Of a stretch of DNA of 11,802 bases, positions 1-7,005 are shown piece after piece; positions within the stretch are counted from its first letter, which is position 1, and each line of letters opens with the position of its first letter. The notes below the pieces were generated by a model. The model was given only the letters and a program-made list of their open reading frames with translations. It was not told the origin of the DNA and searched no databases. The position numbers were made by a program, and so were the translations under genes. Source of the DNA: DHVE2 group archaeon (lineage in GTDB: Archaea; Thermoplasmatota; Thermoplasmata; Thermoplasmatales; Aciduliprofundaceae). The stretch covers positions 1-11,802 of the forward strand of contig JALULR010000074.1 of NCBI GenBank assembly GCA_027056155.1, in the 5' to 3' direction.

Positions 1-266
1 CCAGAGGTTAGCAAAAATAGTCAATACAAATATCCATTCATCAGGAGGCAAATTAAAAATTTAAAAAGAAACCAAACCCAAAGAAGTAAAAAACCAAAAT
101 CAAGCATTGCTCTTATTTCCATCTCCAATATATAGATAAAATGAGAGGGAGGTTGCATATAATCAAATTAAAGTTTTGGAGCGCCCTCACTATAGTACGA
201 CACATTTTTCTAAATACCTTACAATTCAAATTCTCTGCATGATAAAAGTTTACGGAAAAAATAAGA
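1..266. other. Left-edge stretch without a confident gene
   Basis: No convincing gene is seen. The minus strand has a 33-codon reading frame at 21-122 (ATG at 122, TGA at 21-23) coding for a very hydrophobic Leu/Phe/Trp-rich peptide; GGAG directly abuts its ATG, which is too close for a normal ribosome site. The plus strand has open frames running in from the left edge that end at 62-64 and 139-141, so the tail of a truncated gene cannot be excluded. The part from about 240 to 266 is A-rich on plus, hence T-rich on minus, and fits transcription termination after glyA. Confidence 0.4.
242..261 (-). terminator. T-rich terminator after glyA
   Basis: Read on the minus strand, a run of six T lies a few bases after the glyA stop codon, and a second short T run follows at 242-248. 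Archaeal RNA polymerase commonly stops at such T-rich stretches without a hairpin. No stem is seen. Confidence 0.4.
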
Positions 267-1562
267 TTATGGAAACTCGAAAAATTGGTAAGCTTTGAAG
301 TTCTCGGTGTAGCAGTATTGAATCGTGCTAAACTCGCTTTTCATCTCTTTTACTTCTTCGCGCACCGCTTCGAGCTTTCCGTCCATGGCCACTTTCTTTA
401 TTAGCTCTGCAACATGCTTCATCTCGCTCTCTTTCATACCAATGCGCGTGAGCTCTTGCACCCCAAGTCTTATGCCGCTTGGATTTCTCGGTTTTTTCGG
501 GTCATCGTAAGGAAGAAGATTGTAGTTGCAGATTATATTCGCTTTCTCCAAGTCTTCAGCTACCTTTCTGCCGCCGCCTTGGGCAACCACATCAACAAGC
601 ACGGTATGCGATTTCGTAAATCCGTTTTTCTCTCCCAGCACCTTGAACCCGAGAGCATGAAGCTCTTCCGCAAGAGTCTGCGCATTTTTTACAATTTGCT
701 CTGCATACTGCTTTCCAAACTCAATATGCTCTGCCAAAGAAATCGCAAGCGCAGCCATATGATGCAAGTGATGGTTACTTATCACCCCTGGAAACACACC
801 ACGCTGAATCTTGCTCCATAACTTTTCTCTCTTTTCCTCATCTCCACGCGGATTTGCCAAAATCATGCCTCGCTGCGGTCCAGGCAGGGTTTTGTGCGTG
901 CTGCCGGTCATCACGTCCGCACCTTCGTGCAGAGGGTCTTGAAACTGCCCACCTGCTATGAGACCGAGAACATGGGCGCCGTCGTACCATACTTTTGCGC
1001 CCACTTCATCTATTGCGTCTCTTAATTCTTTAATTGGCGCGGGAAACAAAAACACGCTTCTGCCAAAAAGCGCAACCTTGGGCTTAACAAGCTTGATTAG
1101 CTTGGCAGTCAAATCTATATCTAGATTCATCTCTTCCACATCGAATGGATACTCAATTTTGTTTACACCTCTCATTCCCACAGCACCGAACTTTGCACTG
1201 CTTATATGCGCACCTCCCTGCAGAGGTGGACCGGTCATCACATCTCCGGGCTTTAATAGCGAGAACACAATTGCTTGATTTGCATTTGTGCCGCTTATTG
1301 GACGCACATCCGCATATGGCACATTGAAAAGCTGCTTAGCCAGTTTGGTGGTAATTCTTTCGATTTCATCTACATAAATGTTTCCTTGGTAATATCTCTT
1401 TCCCGGAAGCCCCTCAGCATAGCGGTTGTGCAAGTCCGAGAGTAGATAGCGCATTGCCATGGGACTAATCAAGTTTTCAGAGGCAATCATCGGCAGCGAG
1501 TTCTTAAACCACTCTGTATGCTTTCTCACTAACTCATCTAGAGTATTTACCTCATCTAGCAT
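267..1562 (-). CDS. glyA: Serine hydroxymethyltransferase
   Basis: PLP enzyme interconverting serine and glycine and passing a one-carbon unit to a tetrahydropterin (folate, or methanopterin in some archaea). The PLP-binding lysine lies in the motif STHKTLPGPQRG (K224 from the chosen start). The upstream DGAH motif (about 194-197) supplies the cofactor-contacting Asp and His. The N-terminal SENLISP segment is also typical, and 431 residues is normal for the family. The frame can be extended four codons to a GTG at 1574, but I chose the ATG at 1560-1562: GGTGAT, a good archaeal ribosome site, sits three bases before it, inside that extension. The gene appears monocistronic, with its own promoter at 1593-1606. 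Glycine made here is a substrate of PurD, encoded further right. The C-terminal tail, about ten aromatic-rich residues, looks a little longer than I would expect. Function is near certain; which pterin is used is not decided by sequence. Confidence 0.96.
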   Translation of the reverse strand: MLDEVNTLDELVRKHTEWFKNSLPMIASENLISPMAMRYLLSDLHNRYAEGLPGKRYYQGNIYVDEIERITTKLAKQLFNVPYADVRPISGTNANQAIVFSLLKPGDVMTGPPLQGGAHISSAKFGAVGMRGVNKIEYPFDVEEMNLDIDLTAKLIKLVKPKVALFGRSVFLFPAPIKELRDAIDEVGAKVWYDGAHVLGLIAGGQFQDPLHEGADVMTGSTHKTLPGPQRGMILANPRGDEEKREKLWSKIQRGVFPGVISNHHLHHMAALAISLAEHIEFGKQYAEQIVKNAQTLAEELHALGFKVLGEKNGFTKSHTVLVDVVAQGGGRKVAEDLEKANIICNYNLLPYDDPKKPRNPSGIRLGVQELTRIGMKESEMKHVAELIKKVAMDGKLEAVREEVKEMKSEFSTIQYCYTENFKAYQFFEFP

Positions 1563-1574
1563 GGTATCACCCAC

Positions 1575-1769
1575 ACTGCCATGTTACTCAAGTATTATAA
1601 GTTTCACCATTACAAATTTTTTTGATTTTTTTACTATTCTCACATCATGCTAGCTATGCAATAAACATGCGCCACTCTTGCCATCTGAAAAAGCTCGCAA
1701 GGCAATATTTGATTATAATATCCTTCGCTCTAAAAGAGCACAGTGTTAGGAAACTTAGATAAAATTTTA
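1575..1769. other. glyA-hef intergenic region
   Basis: 195 bases between the hef stop and the glyA start. Besides the glyA promoter it holds a small inverted repeat at 1727-1739 (GCTCT, three-base loop, AGAGC), which could form a weak hairpin at the 3' end of the hef message. No T run directly follows it on the minus strand, so termination there is unproven. No RNA gene was recognised. Confidence 0.3.
1593..1606 (-). promoter_or_regulatory. BRE/TATA promoter of glyA
   Basis: On the minus strand this reads TGAAAC followed by TTATAATA, a good match to an archaeal BRE plus box A. Transcription is predicted to start near 1570-1572, giving a leader of about 8-12 bases before the ATG at 1562. The start site is close enough to the alternative GTG at 1574 that a start-site map would settle the N-terminus. 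Confidence 0.6.
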
Positions 1770-4097
1770 TCACTCTTTCTTTTTGTATTTTTCAGTGATA
1801 ACTTTGTGAATGCTTTCTGCGGTTTTTCTGCCAATACCCTTAACATCTACTAATTCCGACACCTCTGCGTTCATAACATCGCGCACCGAGCCAAAATGCT
1901 CAAGCAACCTCTTGGATAGTTTTGCAGACACGCTGGGCAGCGACTCAACAATGTACCTCTGCCGCTCTTCCAGCGTCATGGGCTTGCGCTCTTTGTGCAA
2001 CGCGATTTCTCGATGCTCTGCCCTTTCCCTTCTATACAACGCTTTTAGCAGCTTTGCCGTTTCTTCCGGATTGCGCGTGAATATAACAGGCACATTGAAA
2101 TCGGAGATTATAGAGGCTATAGCTCCATATATGGAATTTTCGTGAAAGTTCCGAGAGAATAACGACTCGCCTTCAATTATTAGCACCGGAGCTTTGTAAT
2201 CATTTCTTAGTTTTTTTACCTGCTCAAAGAGTCGCCCATCACGAATGGATTCTAGAAAATCCCCTGTGGTCTTGCGCTCCACTGCAATGCGGTCCGAGAG
2301 CACGTAATCCCCCACACTTAACTGCACTGGAACCACTTCGTAATCCTCAGAGAGAATTTTAACAACCTTGCTTCTGAATTCTCGGGTATCTACGTACATC
2401 TTCTCTTTTTTTATTTCCCCGGAAGAAAATTCAAACAATGTGCGCTGCTCTCCCTGCGTTTTTGGATCGAAATTCTCACGTATCCCCTCTTTTTCTCGCT
2501 CTTCTTTATTATCCACATTTTTCATATCCTTGGAAAATATTCTGCGTGCTGGCCCATTCAAGCGCTCGCCCATTATTCTCCGCAATAATTTCATCTCATT
2601 GCGCATTCTCTTCTCCTTCAAGCGCGAGGACCATAAGTACGCCACGTCCCTTGTGCCTTTAATTGAGAGGATAACAACCTCTCCAAAACTCGTTCTGCCC
2701 GTTCTGCCCTTGCGCTGTATGCTCCTTATCTCTGAGGGTATGGGCTCGTAGAAAATCACCATGTCCGTAGAAGGAATATCGAGACCCTCTTCTGCCACAC
2801 TAGTTGCTATGAGAACATTGTACTCTCCTCTTCTGAATTTTTTTACGATTTCGACCTGCTCTTTCTGGCTTAGGCCTTTATCCTCGCCCTTGTTCGCTTG
2901 TCCTACAAACCTGACCGCCTTAATCTTATTTGAATTCTTTAAGCGTGCTTCCACAATGCGCGCCGTTTCTCGATAATGCGTAAAAACAATCGCTCGAAAA
3001 TCCGGCTTTTTCTCTATCTTTTCCTCTAAAATCTCCTCAAGTGCCTGAAGCTTCGGGTTCTCAATCTCTTCAATCTTGTGCGATAGCTCGCGGGCAATGC
3101 GCACCGCATCTACGAATTTTCTATGACGGACAAGCGTGCGCGATGCCTTGCTTCCACCTCGTGAATTGCCGTCCTCTATAATCTTGAGTAAATAAGAATA
3201 GCACGACTCAAAACCCTGCGTTTCCAAGTATTCTAGCGCGTAATCTATTTTTATGGCCATGTTTAGCATCATGGCCGCTTGATAATACTCGGAGTTTCCT
3301 TCTGCTATTTGCGCCTGCACCTCCGCCTGCGCAATGACTATATCCTTCCTCGATACTTTCTTTTTAATTATAAAAAGATGATATTTGCGCAGCTCGGCGA
3401 TTATATCTTCGTATAATTCCTTTAACTTATTGTAAAGCTCGCTCAGTTCTTTGGGCATGGGCAACTGCCTGAGATATAGCTTCACCTCTTTCACGTAGGG
3501 CTTTACGTCGCTATCCTCTTCCGTTCTTATCTCCACGTTTTCTATGCCTAAATTCTCTATGATTTCCATTATCTTCTCTTCTTTGCCCCCGGGCGAGGCG
3601 GTTATCGCAAGTATGAGATGGTCTTCCTTCTCTCTGTATTTTTCAGCGATGAAAACGTAAGCGTAATTGCCCACTGCACGGTGCGCCTCGTCAAATATAA
3701 GGAGATTAACATCGTTTAGAGATATTGCATCGGAGATGAGGTCATTTTGAATTACTTGCGGGGTAGATATGATAATTTGCGCCTCATTCCACAATTTTTT
3801 TCTCTTTGCTTTAGATATCTCGCCTGTAAAAATAGCAACCGCATCTTCGGGCACATTCATCAATTTTATTATCGTGTCTTGATGCTGCTTTACCAGCGGC
3901 TTTGTGGGCGCGAGGAAAAGAACCTTGCCTCCCTTTCTGCGAAGCACCTCCTCAATTACGAGCAGCGCGATTATGGTCTTGCCTAGCCCCGTGGGAAGCA
4001 CAACCAATGTGTTTCCTCTTAGCGCGCTTTTAGCAATATTCACCTGATACTCTCTTTTCTCGATTGCACCGTCTTTTAGGTATCTTGACTCTGGCAC
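1770..4097 (-). CDS. hef: Hef: SF2 helicase and XPF-family nuclease
   Basis: Helicase-nuclease of the XPF/FANCM family that acts on forked and stalled replication structures. Domains in order: helicase 1 with Walker A PTGLGKT (35-41) and DEAH (136-139); a helical insert (about 215-345); helicase 2 with QRKGRTGR (461-468); an acidic and basic linker (about 515-565); the XPF nuclease with GDY (596-598) and the ERKx3D signature (E607, R608, K609, D613); and tandem helix-hairpin-helix motifs at the C-terminus (about 717-770). All catalytic residues of both halves are present. 775 residues is the expected length for the fused euryarchaeal form; crenarchaeal XPF lacks the helicase. The start is a GTG at 4095-4097 with no ribosome site. 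Alignment from memory to Pyrococcus Hef supports it, since the YQ motif falls 15-20 residues in. A candidate PCNA-binding motif lies in the linker (see findings). The 48-residue gene ends 72 bases upstream and may be co-transcribed. Confidence 0.96.
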   Translation of the reverse strand: MPESRYLKDGAIEKREYQVNIAKSALRGNTLVVLPTGLGKTIIALLVIEEVLRRKGGKVLFLAPTKPLVKQHQDTIIKLMNVPEDAVAIFTGEISKAKRKKLWNEAQIIISTPQVIQNDLISDAISLNDVNLLIFDEAHRAVGNYAYVFIAEKYREKEDHLILAITASPGGKEEKIMEIIENLGIENVEIRTEEDSDVKPYVKEVKLYLRQLPMPKELSELYNKLKELYEDIIAELRKYHLFIIKKKVSRKDIVIAQAEVQAQIAEGNSEYYQAAMMLNMAIKIDYALEYLETQGFESCYSYLLKIIEDGNSRGGSKASRTLVRHRKFVDAVRIARELSHKIEEIENPKLQALEEILEEKIEKKPDFRAIVFTHYRETARIVEARLKNSNKIKAVRFVGQANKGEDKGLSQKEQVEIVKKFRRGEYNVLIATSVAEEGLDIPSTDMVIFYEPIPSEIRSIQRKGRTGRTSFGEVVILSIKGTRDVAYLWSSRLKEKRMRNEMKLLRRIMGERLNGPARRIFSKDMKNVDNKEEREKEGIRENFDPKTQGEQRTLFEFSSGEIKKEKMYVDTREFRSKVVKILSEDYEVVPVQLSVGDYVLSDRIAVERKTTGDFLESIRDGRLFEQVKKLRNDYKAPVLIIEGESLFSRNFHENSIYGAIASIISDFNVPVIFTRNPEETAKLLKALYRRERAEHREIALHKERKPMTLEERQRYIVESLPSVSAKLSKRLLEHFGSVRDVMNAEVSELVDVKGIGRKTAESIHKVITEKYKKKE

Positions 4098-4120
4098 GAG
4101 AGTTATAAATGTAATGTGAG

Positions 4121-4147
4121 ATTTAATGTTTTCTGAAAATTATAAAA
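4121..4147 (-). promoter_or_regulatory. Candidate hef promoter
   Basis: Two weak boxes are seen on the minus strand. TTTTATAAT at 4139-4147 would place the transcript start near 4117 and leave a 20-base leader lacking a ribosome site. ATTAAAT within 4121-4128 is at the right distance for a leaderless transcript beginning at the GTG (4097). I cannot choose between them. Confidence 0.35.
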
Positions 4148-4169
4148 GAGCTGCGGAAGCGACTGGGAT

Positions 4170-4316
4170 TTAAGAGAGGGGATTGAAAAACATGAAATAA
4201 ACAAGCATAACTGCGAAAAATGCGGCGGATATGACCATGCCCGCAATTACTATGTACAACAGCAGTTTAGTGAGATTCGTGACATTATTGCCAGCCTCGA
4301 GTTTTATTTCAACCAT
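4170..4316 (-). CDS. Small single-helix membrane protein (48 aa)
   Basis: Function unknown. The frame begins with ATG at 4314-4316 and ends with TAA at 4170-4172. The protein has a polar N-terminus (about residues 1-16, with an Asn/Thr-rich NNVTNLT stretch), then one long hydrophobic segment (about 17-45, rich in Leu, Ile, Val, Ala and Phe), and a very short polar end. It does not resemble SecE or the archaeal SecG/Sec61-beta proteins I would expect at this size. Support for a real gene comes from the strongly membrane-like composition and a TATA-like box centred 22-27 bases before the ATG with no ribosome site, a leaderless arrangement seen elsewhere in this window. It lies between the nuclease gene (38 bases upstream) and hef (72 bases downstream), all on the same strand. 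Its small size keeps confidence moderate. Confidence 0.6.
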   Translation of the reverse strand: MVEIKLEAGNNVTNLTKLLLYIVIAGMVISAAFFAVMLVYFMFFNPLS

Positions 4317-4332
4317 ATTGGTAGTATACACA

Positions 4333-4344
4333 CTTATATTATTT
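4333..4344 (-). promoter_or_regulatory. TATA box of the 48-aa membrane protein gene
   Basis: On the minus strand the AT-rich segment reads AAATAATATAAG. Its centre is about 22 bases before the ATG at 4316 and its upstream half about 26, which fits a leaderless mRNA. Confidence 0.45.
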
Positions 4345-4354
4345 ATGTGTTGTG

Positions 4355-4930
4355 TTAAATCCAGTTTGAGACATTGATGTACCTTGCAAGCTTTGACTTT
4401 ATAGCGTGGTAAAGATTTGCATCATCGTGAGAGTGTAAGATAATAAATGGTATTGGCGAACTGTGATAAAGCTCATTTTTAAACTTCATAATTTCATCGT
4501 ATTTTTTATCCTCGCCTTTCTCCTTGCCAAAGTACTCAATATATATTTTATAATCTGGCAAATAGAAATCAGGCCGAATAATTGAACCCCATGGCGTCTT
4601 GTAAATCGCCTCATAGCGAACCTTCACACCGTTCAAAATCAAATAGTTATATATCTCCCGCTCTGCCTTTGAGCGTACAACTTGGCCATCAAGGCATACA
4701 TATTTTCTCGAATTATATGTTCTATCCTTTGAATTGTAGTTTCTAATATTTGATGCATTTCTCATGATGTGAAGTTTTAACCGCTCGAGCGGGCAACCTT
4801 GCCCATTATATAGCTCATATAATGCTCTGTACATCGATACAAGCTCTTTGTACCTTTTTTCTAATTCTTTGTGGCGTCTCTTCAATTCCCCATACTTTTT
4901 TCTGTATATTTTTTTGCATAAATGGAACAT
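4355..4930 (-). CDS. Coiled-coil PD-(D/E)XK-type nuclease (stand-alone)
   Basis: Likely a small DNA-processing nuclease; no specific family name is assigned. Residues about 5-40 are highly charged (repeated KELEKRYKEL-like stretches) and look like a coiled coil or long helix. After a linker comes a restriction-endonuclease-like core: SKAERE (87-92) with the first-helix Glu; RPDFYLPD (119-126) with the metal-binding Asp121; IEYFG (131-135) with Glu132; and a following helix with Tyr144 and Lys151. This ordering (SK.E, PDF.LP, EYFG, Y, K) is what I know from nuclease domains attached to UvrD-like helicases and some DUF-type nucleases, here without the helicase. The start at 4928-4930 was chosen because GAGGTGG (4935-4941) lies four bases before it; the frame also stays open 24 codons further upstream. 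It ends 38 bases before the small membrane gene, with hef beyond. A T/A-rich box near 4962-4973 may be its promoter. Confidence 0.75.
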   Translation of the reverse strand: MFHLCKKIYRKKYGELKRRHKELEKRYKELVSMYRALYELYNGQGCPLERLKLHIMRNASNIRNYNSKDRTYNSRKYVCLDGQVVRSKAEREIYNYLILNGVKVRYEAIYKTPWGSIIRPDFYLPDYKIYIEYFGKEKGEDKKYDEIMKFKNELYHSSPIPFIILHSHDDANLYHAIKSKLARYINVSNWI

Positions 4931-5188
4931 CAACCCACCTCTATCCGATTTTGTGTGTGATATTTGTAAAATAGTATTTCTTTTTTTGCTCCGACTACGC
5001 AATTAAAAACCCCTTGCAGATAAGTATTGCACAGCGGTAAAAAGCGCCATAGCATCTCTATGAGTTTTGACCCATGAATTACGATTTTAAAATATTTAAT
5101 CCAGAGAGCGTGTGCTGCTAAAGGACCATAGTTCTGATAACGCGGCAATAAAGAAAAACATAAAATATCTGAATAGCTATGCTAAGTT
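4931..5188. other. Divergent intergenic region between the nuclease gene and dacZ
   Basis: 258 bases with no supported gene. It holds the ribosome site and a possible TATA box of the nuclease gene, the dacZ TATA box at 5161-5168, and a second strong AT-rich box near 5085-5098 (TTTTAAAATATTTA) that reads as TATA-like on both strands. From that box a plus-strand transcript would give dacZ a leader of about 70 bases; a minus-strand transcript would give the nuclease gene a leader of about 135 bases. I found no C/D-box, tRNA or recognisable riboswitch fold. Confidence 0.45.
5161..5168 (+). promoter_or_regulatory. TATA box of dacZ (leaderless)
   Basis: TAAAATAT preceded by an A-rich BRE-like stretch. 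Its centre is 24-25 bases before the GTG at 5189 and there is no ribosome site before that GTG, so a leaderless transcript starting at or next to the codon is predicted. Confidence 0.6.
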
Positions 5189-5977
5189 GTGGACATAACA
5201 AAGGTAGTGGCTATGGGTGATGACCCCGAATCGCTAGTTGAAGAGTATATCAATTTCCCGCTAATTATCATATACCCAAAGCATGTGAACCCGAGCAGGA
5301 CCGTGCTGACTCTCAAAAATGCAACGGTGCTATATGCAGAATACTCGAGCTATCCTGATATTGAGAGCATCAAGATTATAAGAGATGTTATTTTCTATCT
5401 CCTAAACGCGTCGTATATTCAGGCAGATGATAAGATTTTGGTGTTGTTTGAAAAACAGGGTGAGCATTACGAGCTTCTCATGAATATGACCGAAATGAAG
5501 TATCCCATGCTACTGCACAAGCTAGCGGATAGAATTAGCGGCGCGCTAGTGGAAAGCTTGCTTCGGCTCTCAATGGCCATTGCAAAAAAGGGCAGGGAAG
5601 GCATACCCACAGGCGCATTATTCGTAGTTAGCGATTCGCAAAATGTTAAAAAGTATCTCATTCAAAAAATAAGTAATCCGATAAAATCACTTAGTCTGAG
5701 CGAGAGAAGCATACTAGACGAGTCGAATTTTGAGACTTTGCGGGAATTTGCCACCATGGACGGTGCCATGATTCTCGATTCAAGAGGTTATGTAATCACA
5801 TGCGGCGCATACATAAAATCTCTGCTCGTTGACGAAGTGGACAAGCTCGGAGGCAGGCACCTTGCAGGCAAGTCCATAACCAAACTAACTCGGGCAGTAA
5901 GCTTTGTTGTGTCCAGTGAAGGCACCATTCGAGTCTATAGAGATGGCTTGCAAGTTTACGAGCTAGATTCTTTTTAA
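5189..5977 (+). CDS. dacZ: Diadenylate cyclase DacZ (c-di-AMP synthase)
   Basis: Condenses two ATP into cyclic di-AMP, a second messenger tied to potassium and osmotic balance. The C-terminal half is a DisA_N/DAC domain: EGIPTGALFVVSD (137-149) forms the start of the core, DGA (191-193) and GGRHLAGKSIT (221-231) are the two catalytic motifs, and the closing strand SEGTIRVYRDG (243-253) is also typical. The catalytic DGA and RH residues are intact; the third residue of the RHR motif of bacterial DisA is Leu here, which I recall as usual for archaeal enzymes. Residues 1-125 form the separate archaeal N-terminal domain. At 262 residues it has no membrane segment, unlike CdaA. GTG start at 5189 is supported by promoter spacing; an ATG at codon 9 is the alternative. 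Its stop overlaps the stop of the convergent dehydrogenase by four bases. No riboswitch or effector gene is seen beside it. Confidence 0.9.
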   Translation: MDITKVVAMGDDPESLVEEYINFPLIIIYPKHVNPSRTVLTLKNATVLYAEYSSYPDIESIKIIRDVIFYLLNASYIQADDKILVLFEKQGEHYELLMNMTEMKYPMLLHKLADRISGALVESLLRLSMAIAKKGREGIPTGALFVVSDSQNVKKYLIQKISNPIKSLSLSERSILDESNFETLREFATMDGAMILDSRGYVITCGAYIKSLLVDEVDKLGGRHLAGKSITKLTRAVSFVVSSEGTIRVYRDGLQVYELDSF

Positions 5978-6978
5978 AACTTGATAACTTGTACCATACC
6001 TTTGATTTTGCCCTGCTTTAGCCGCACCATTGCATTAGGCACATCTTCAAAGCTAACTATCTCTTTTTCAATGTCTAAGTTTAACTTATCTGCAAGCTTG
6101 ATAAACTCTGCGCCATAGTCTCTGCGAACCTGATATATCGTTTTAACCGTTCGACCCCACAGATTAGCAGTATAATTCTCTATATATATAGGCGACATAG
6201 TCACTGCGCCAAGCACCAGCGTTGCAGCAGGCACGGTGTTTGCCAGCGCGCGCTCTACAAGCTTTCCCGTTGCGGGAAAATAGATAAACGCATCAACCTT
6301 GTGCGGAAAATCTTCCTGTGCTATATTTCCAACCCAGTCTGCGCCGTATTTTTTCGCAATTTTCTTGTGCTCGGGACTTCTAGTGCTAATATATACTTCC
6401 ATGCCCATGCTCTTTGCCACGCGAAGTATGTAATACGCAGTGGGCCCAAACCCCAGCATTCCAAGCCGCTCTCCATTTTCTATGCCTGAGATTCTAAACG
6501 CATAATGCCCAGTAATGCCTGGGCACATAATTGGTGCAAGATTTTCGGATGAGAGCGAAACATTGCGCAGGTCAAAAGCATAATCTTCGTGCACTAGCAC
6601 ATACTCTGCAAAGCCTCCATCAACATCGTAGCCAGTTCTCTTTATGCTCGGGCAGTAATTTTCGTCACCGCGCAGACAGTACTTGCAGGTGCCGCATGTA
6701 GAGTTGAGCCATGACACACCCACTCTATCTCCTACAGAGAATCGATTAGCATGCGTTCCTAGTGAATCAACTATGCCTACAATTTCATGCCCGGGCACAA
6801 TGGGCACTTTTGAAAGCGGTATATCTCCCTCAGCTATATGCAGGTCTGTTCTACATATTCCGCAATGCGTGACTTTAACTCGAATTTCGTGCTCGCCGGG
6901 CTCGGGCACAGGCAAATTCTTAAGCACAAGCGGGTGCTCTTCGATTTTTTTCTGGCGCTCTACAACCCATGCTTTCAT
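5974..6978 (-). CDS. Zinc-dependent alcohol dehydrogenase family protein
   Basis: Medium-chain dehydrogenase/reductase, probably oxidising an alcohol or reducing an aldehyde with NAD(P). The N-terminal GroES-like domain has the catalytic zinc ligands C39 (HCGICRTDLH), H64-E65 (PGHE) and C152. The structural zinc is held by C95, C98, C101 and C109 (CGTCKYC...C). The Rossmann loop reads GMLGFGPTA (173-181) in place of the common GxGGxGH pattern, and the following strand ends in ISTRS with no acidic residue, which suggests NADP over NAD. Pattern and 334-residue length fit the AdhA/CAD-like zinc family; the substrate cannot be named. The ATG at 6978 has GGTGA seven bases before it. The DUF59 gene ends 27 bases upstream on the same strand, so the two are probably one operon. 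Converges on dacZ with a four-base overlap of stops. Confidence 0.93.
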   Translation of the reverse strand: MKAWVVERQKKIEEHPLVLKNLPVPEPGEHEIRVKVTHCGICRTDLHIAEGDIPLSKVPIVPGHEIVGIVDSLGTHANRFSVGDRVGVSWLNSTCGTCKYCLRGDENYCPSIKRTGYDVDGGFAEYVLVHEDYAFDLRNVSLSSENLAPIMCPGITGHYAFRISGIENGERLGMLGFGPTAYYILRVAKSMGMEVYISTRSPEHKKIAKKYGADWVGNIAQEDFPHKVDAFIYFPATGKLVERALANTVPAATLVLGAVTMSPIYIENYTANLWGRTVKTIYQVRRDYGAEFIKLADKLNLDIEKEIVSFEDVPNAMVRLKQGKIKGMVQVIKF

Positions 6979-7005
6979 GATTTTTCACCACTCATCGCAT
7001 GAATA

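Noticed and set aside
1758..1771. 14-base palindrome GATAAAATTTTATC at the hef stop
   Set aside because: A palindrome of this length made only of an AT-rich core is expected about once by chance in a window of this size; no loop for a hairpin.
4930..5148. 72-codon minus-strand frame whose TGA overlaps the nuclease ATG
   Set aside because: It starts at a TTG with no ribosome site, its translation lacks domain-like patterns, and it runs back through the dacZ promoter. The overlap with the nuclease ATG is probably chance, since GAGGTGG there serves the nuclease.
4990..5160. Possible small RNA or c-di-AMP riboswitch upstream of dacZ
   Set aside because: Only short weak stems (four pairs) and no C/D boxes or recognised riboswitch pattern were found by eye.
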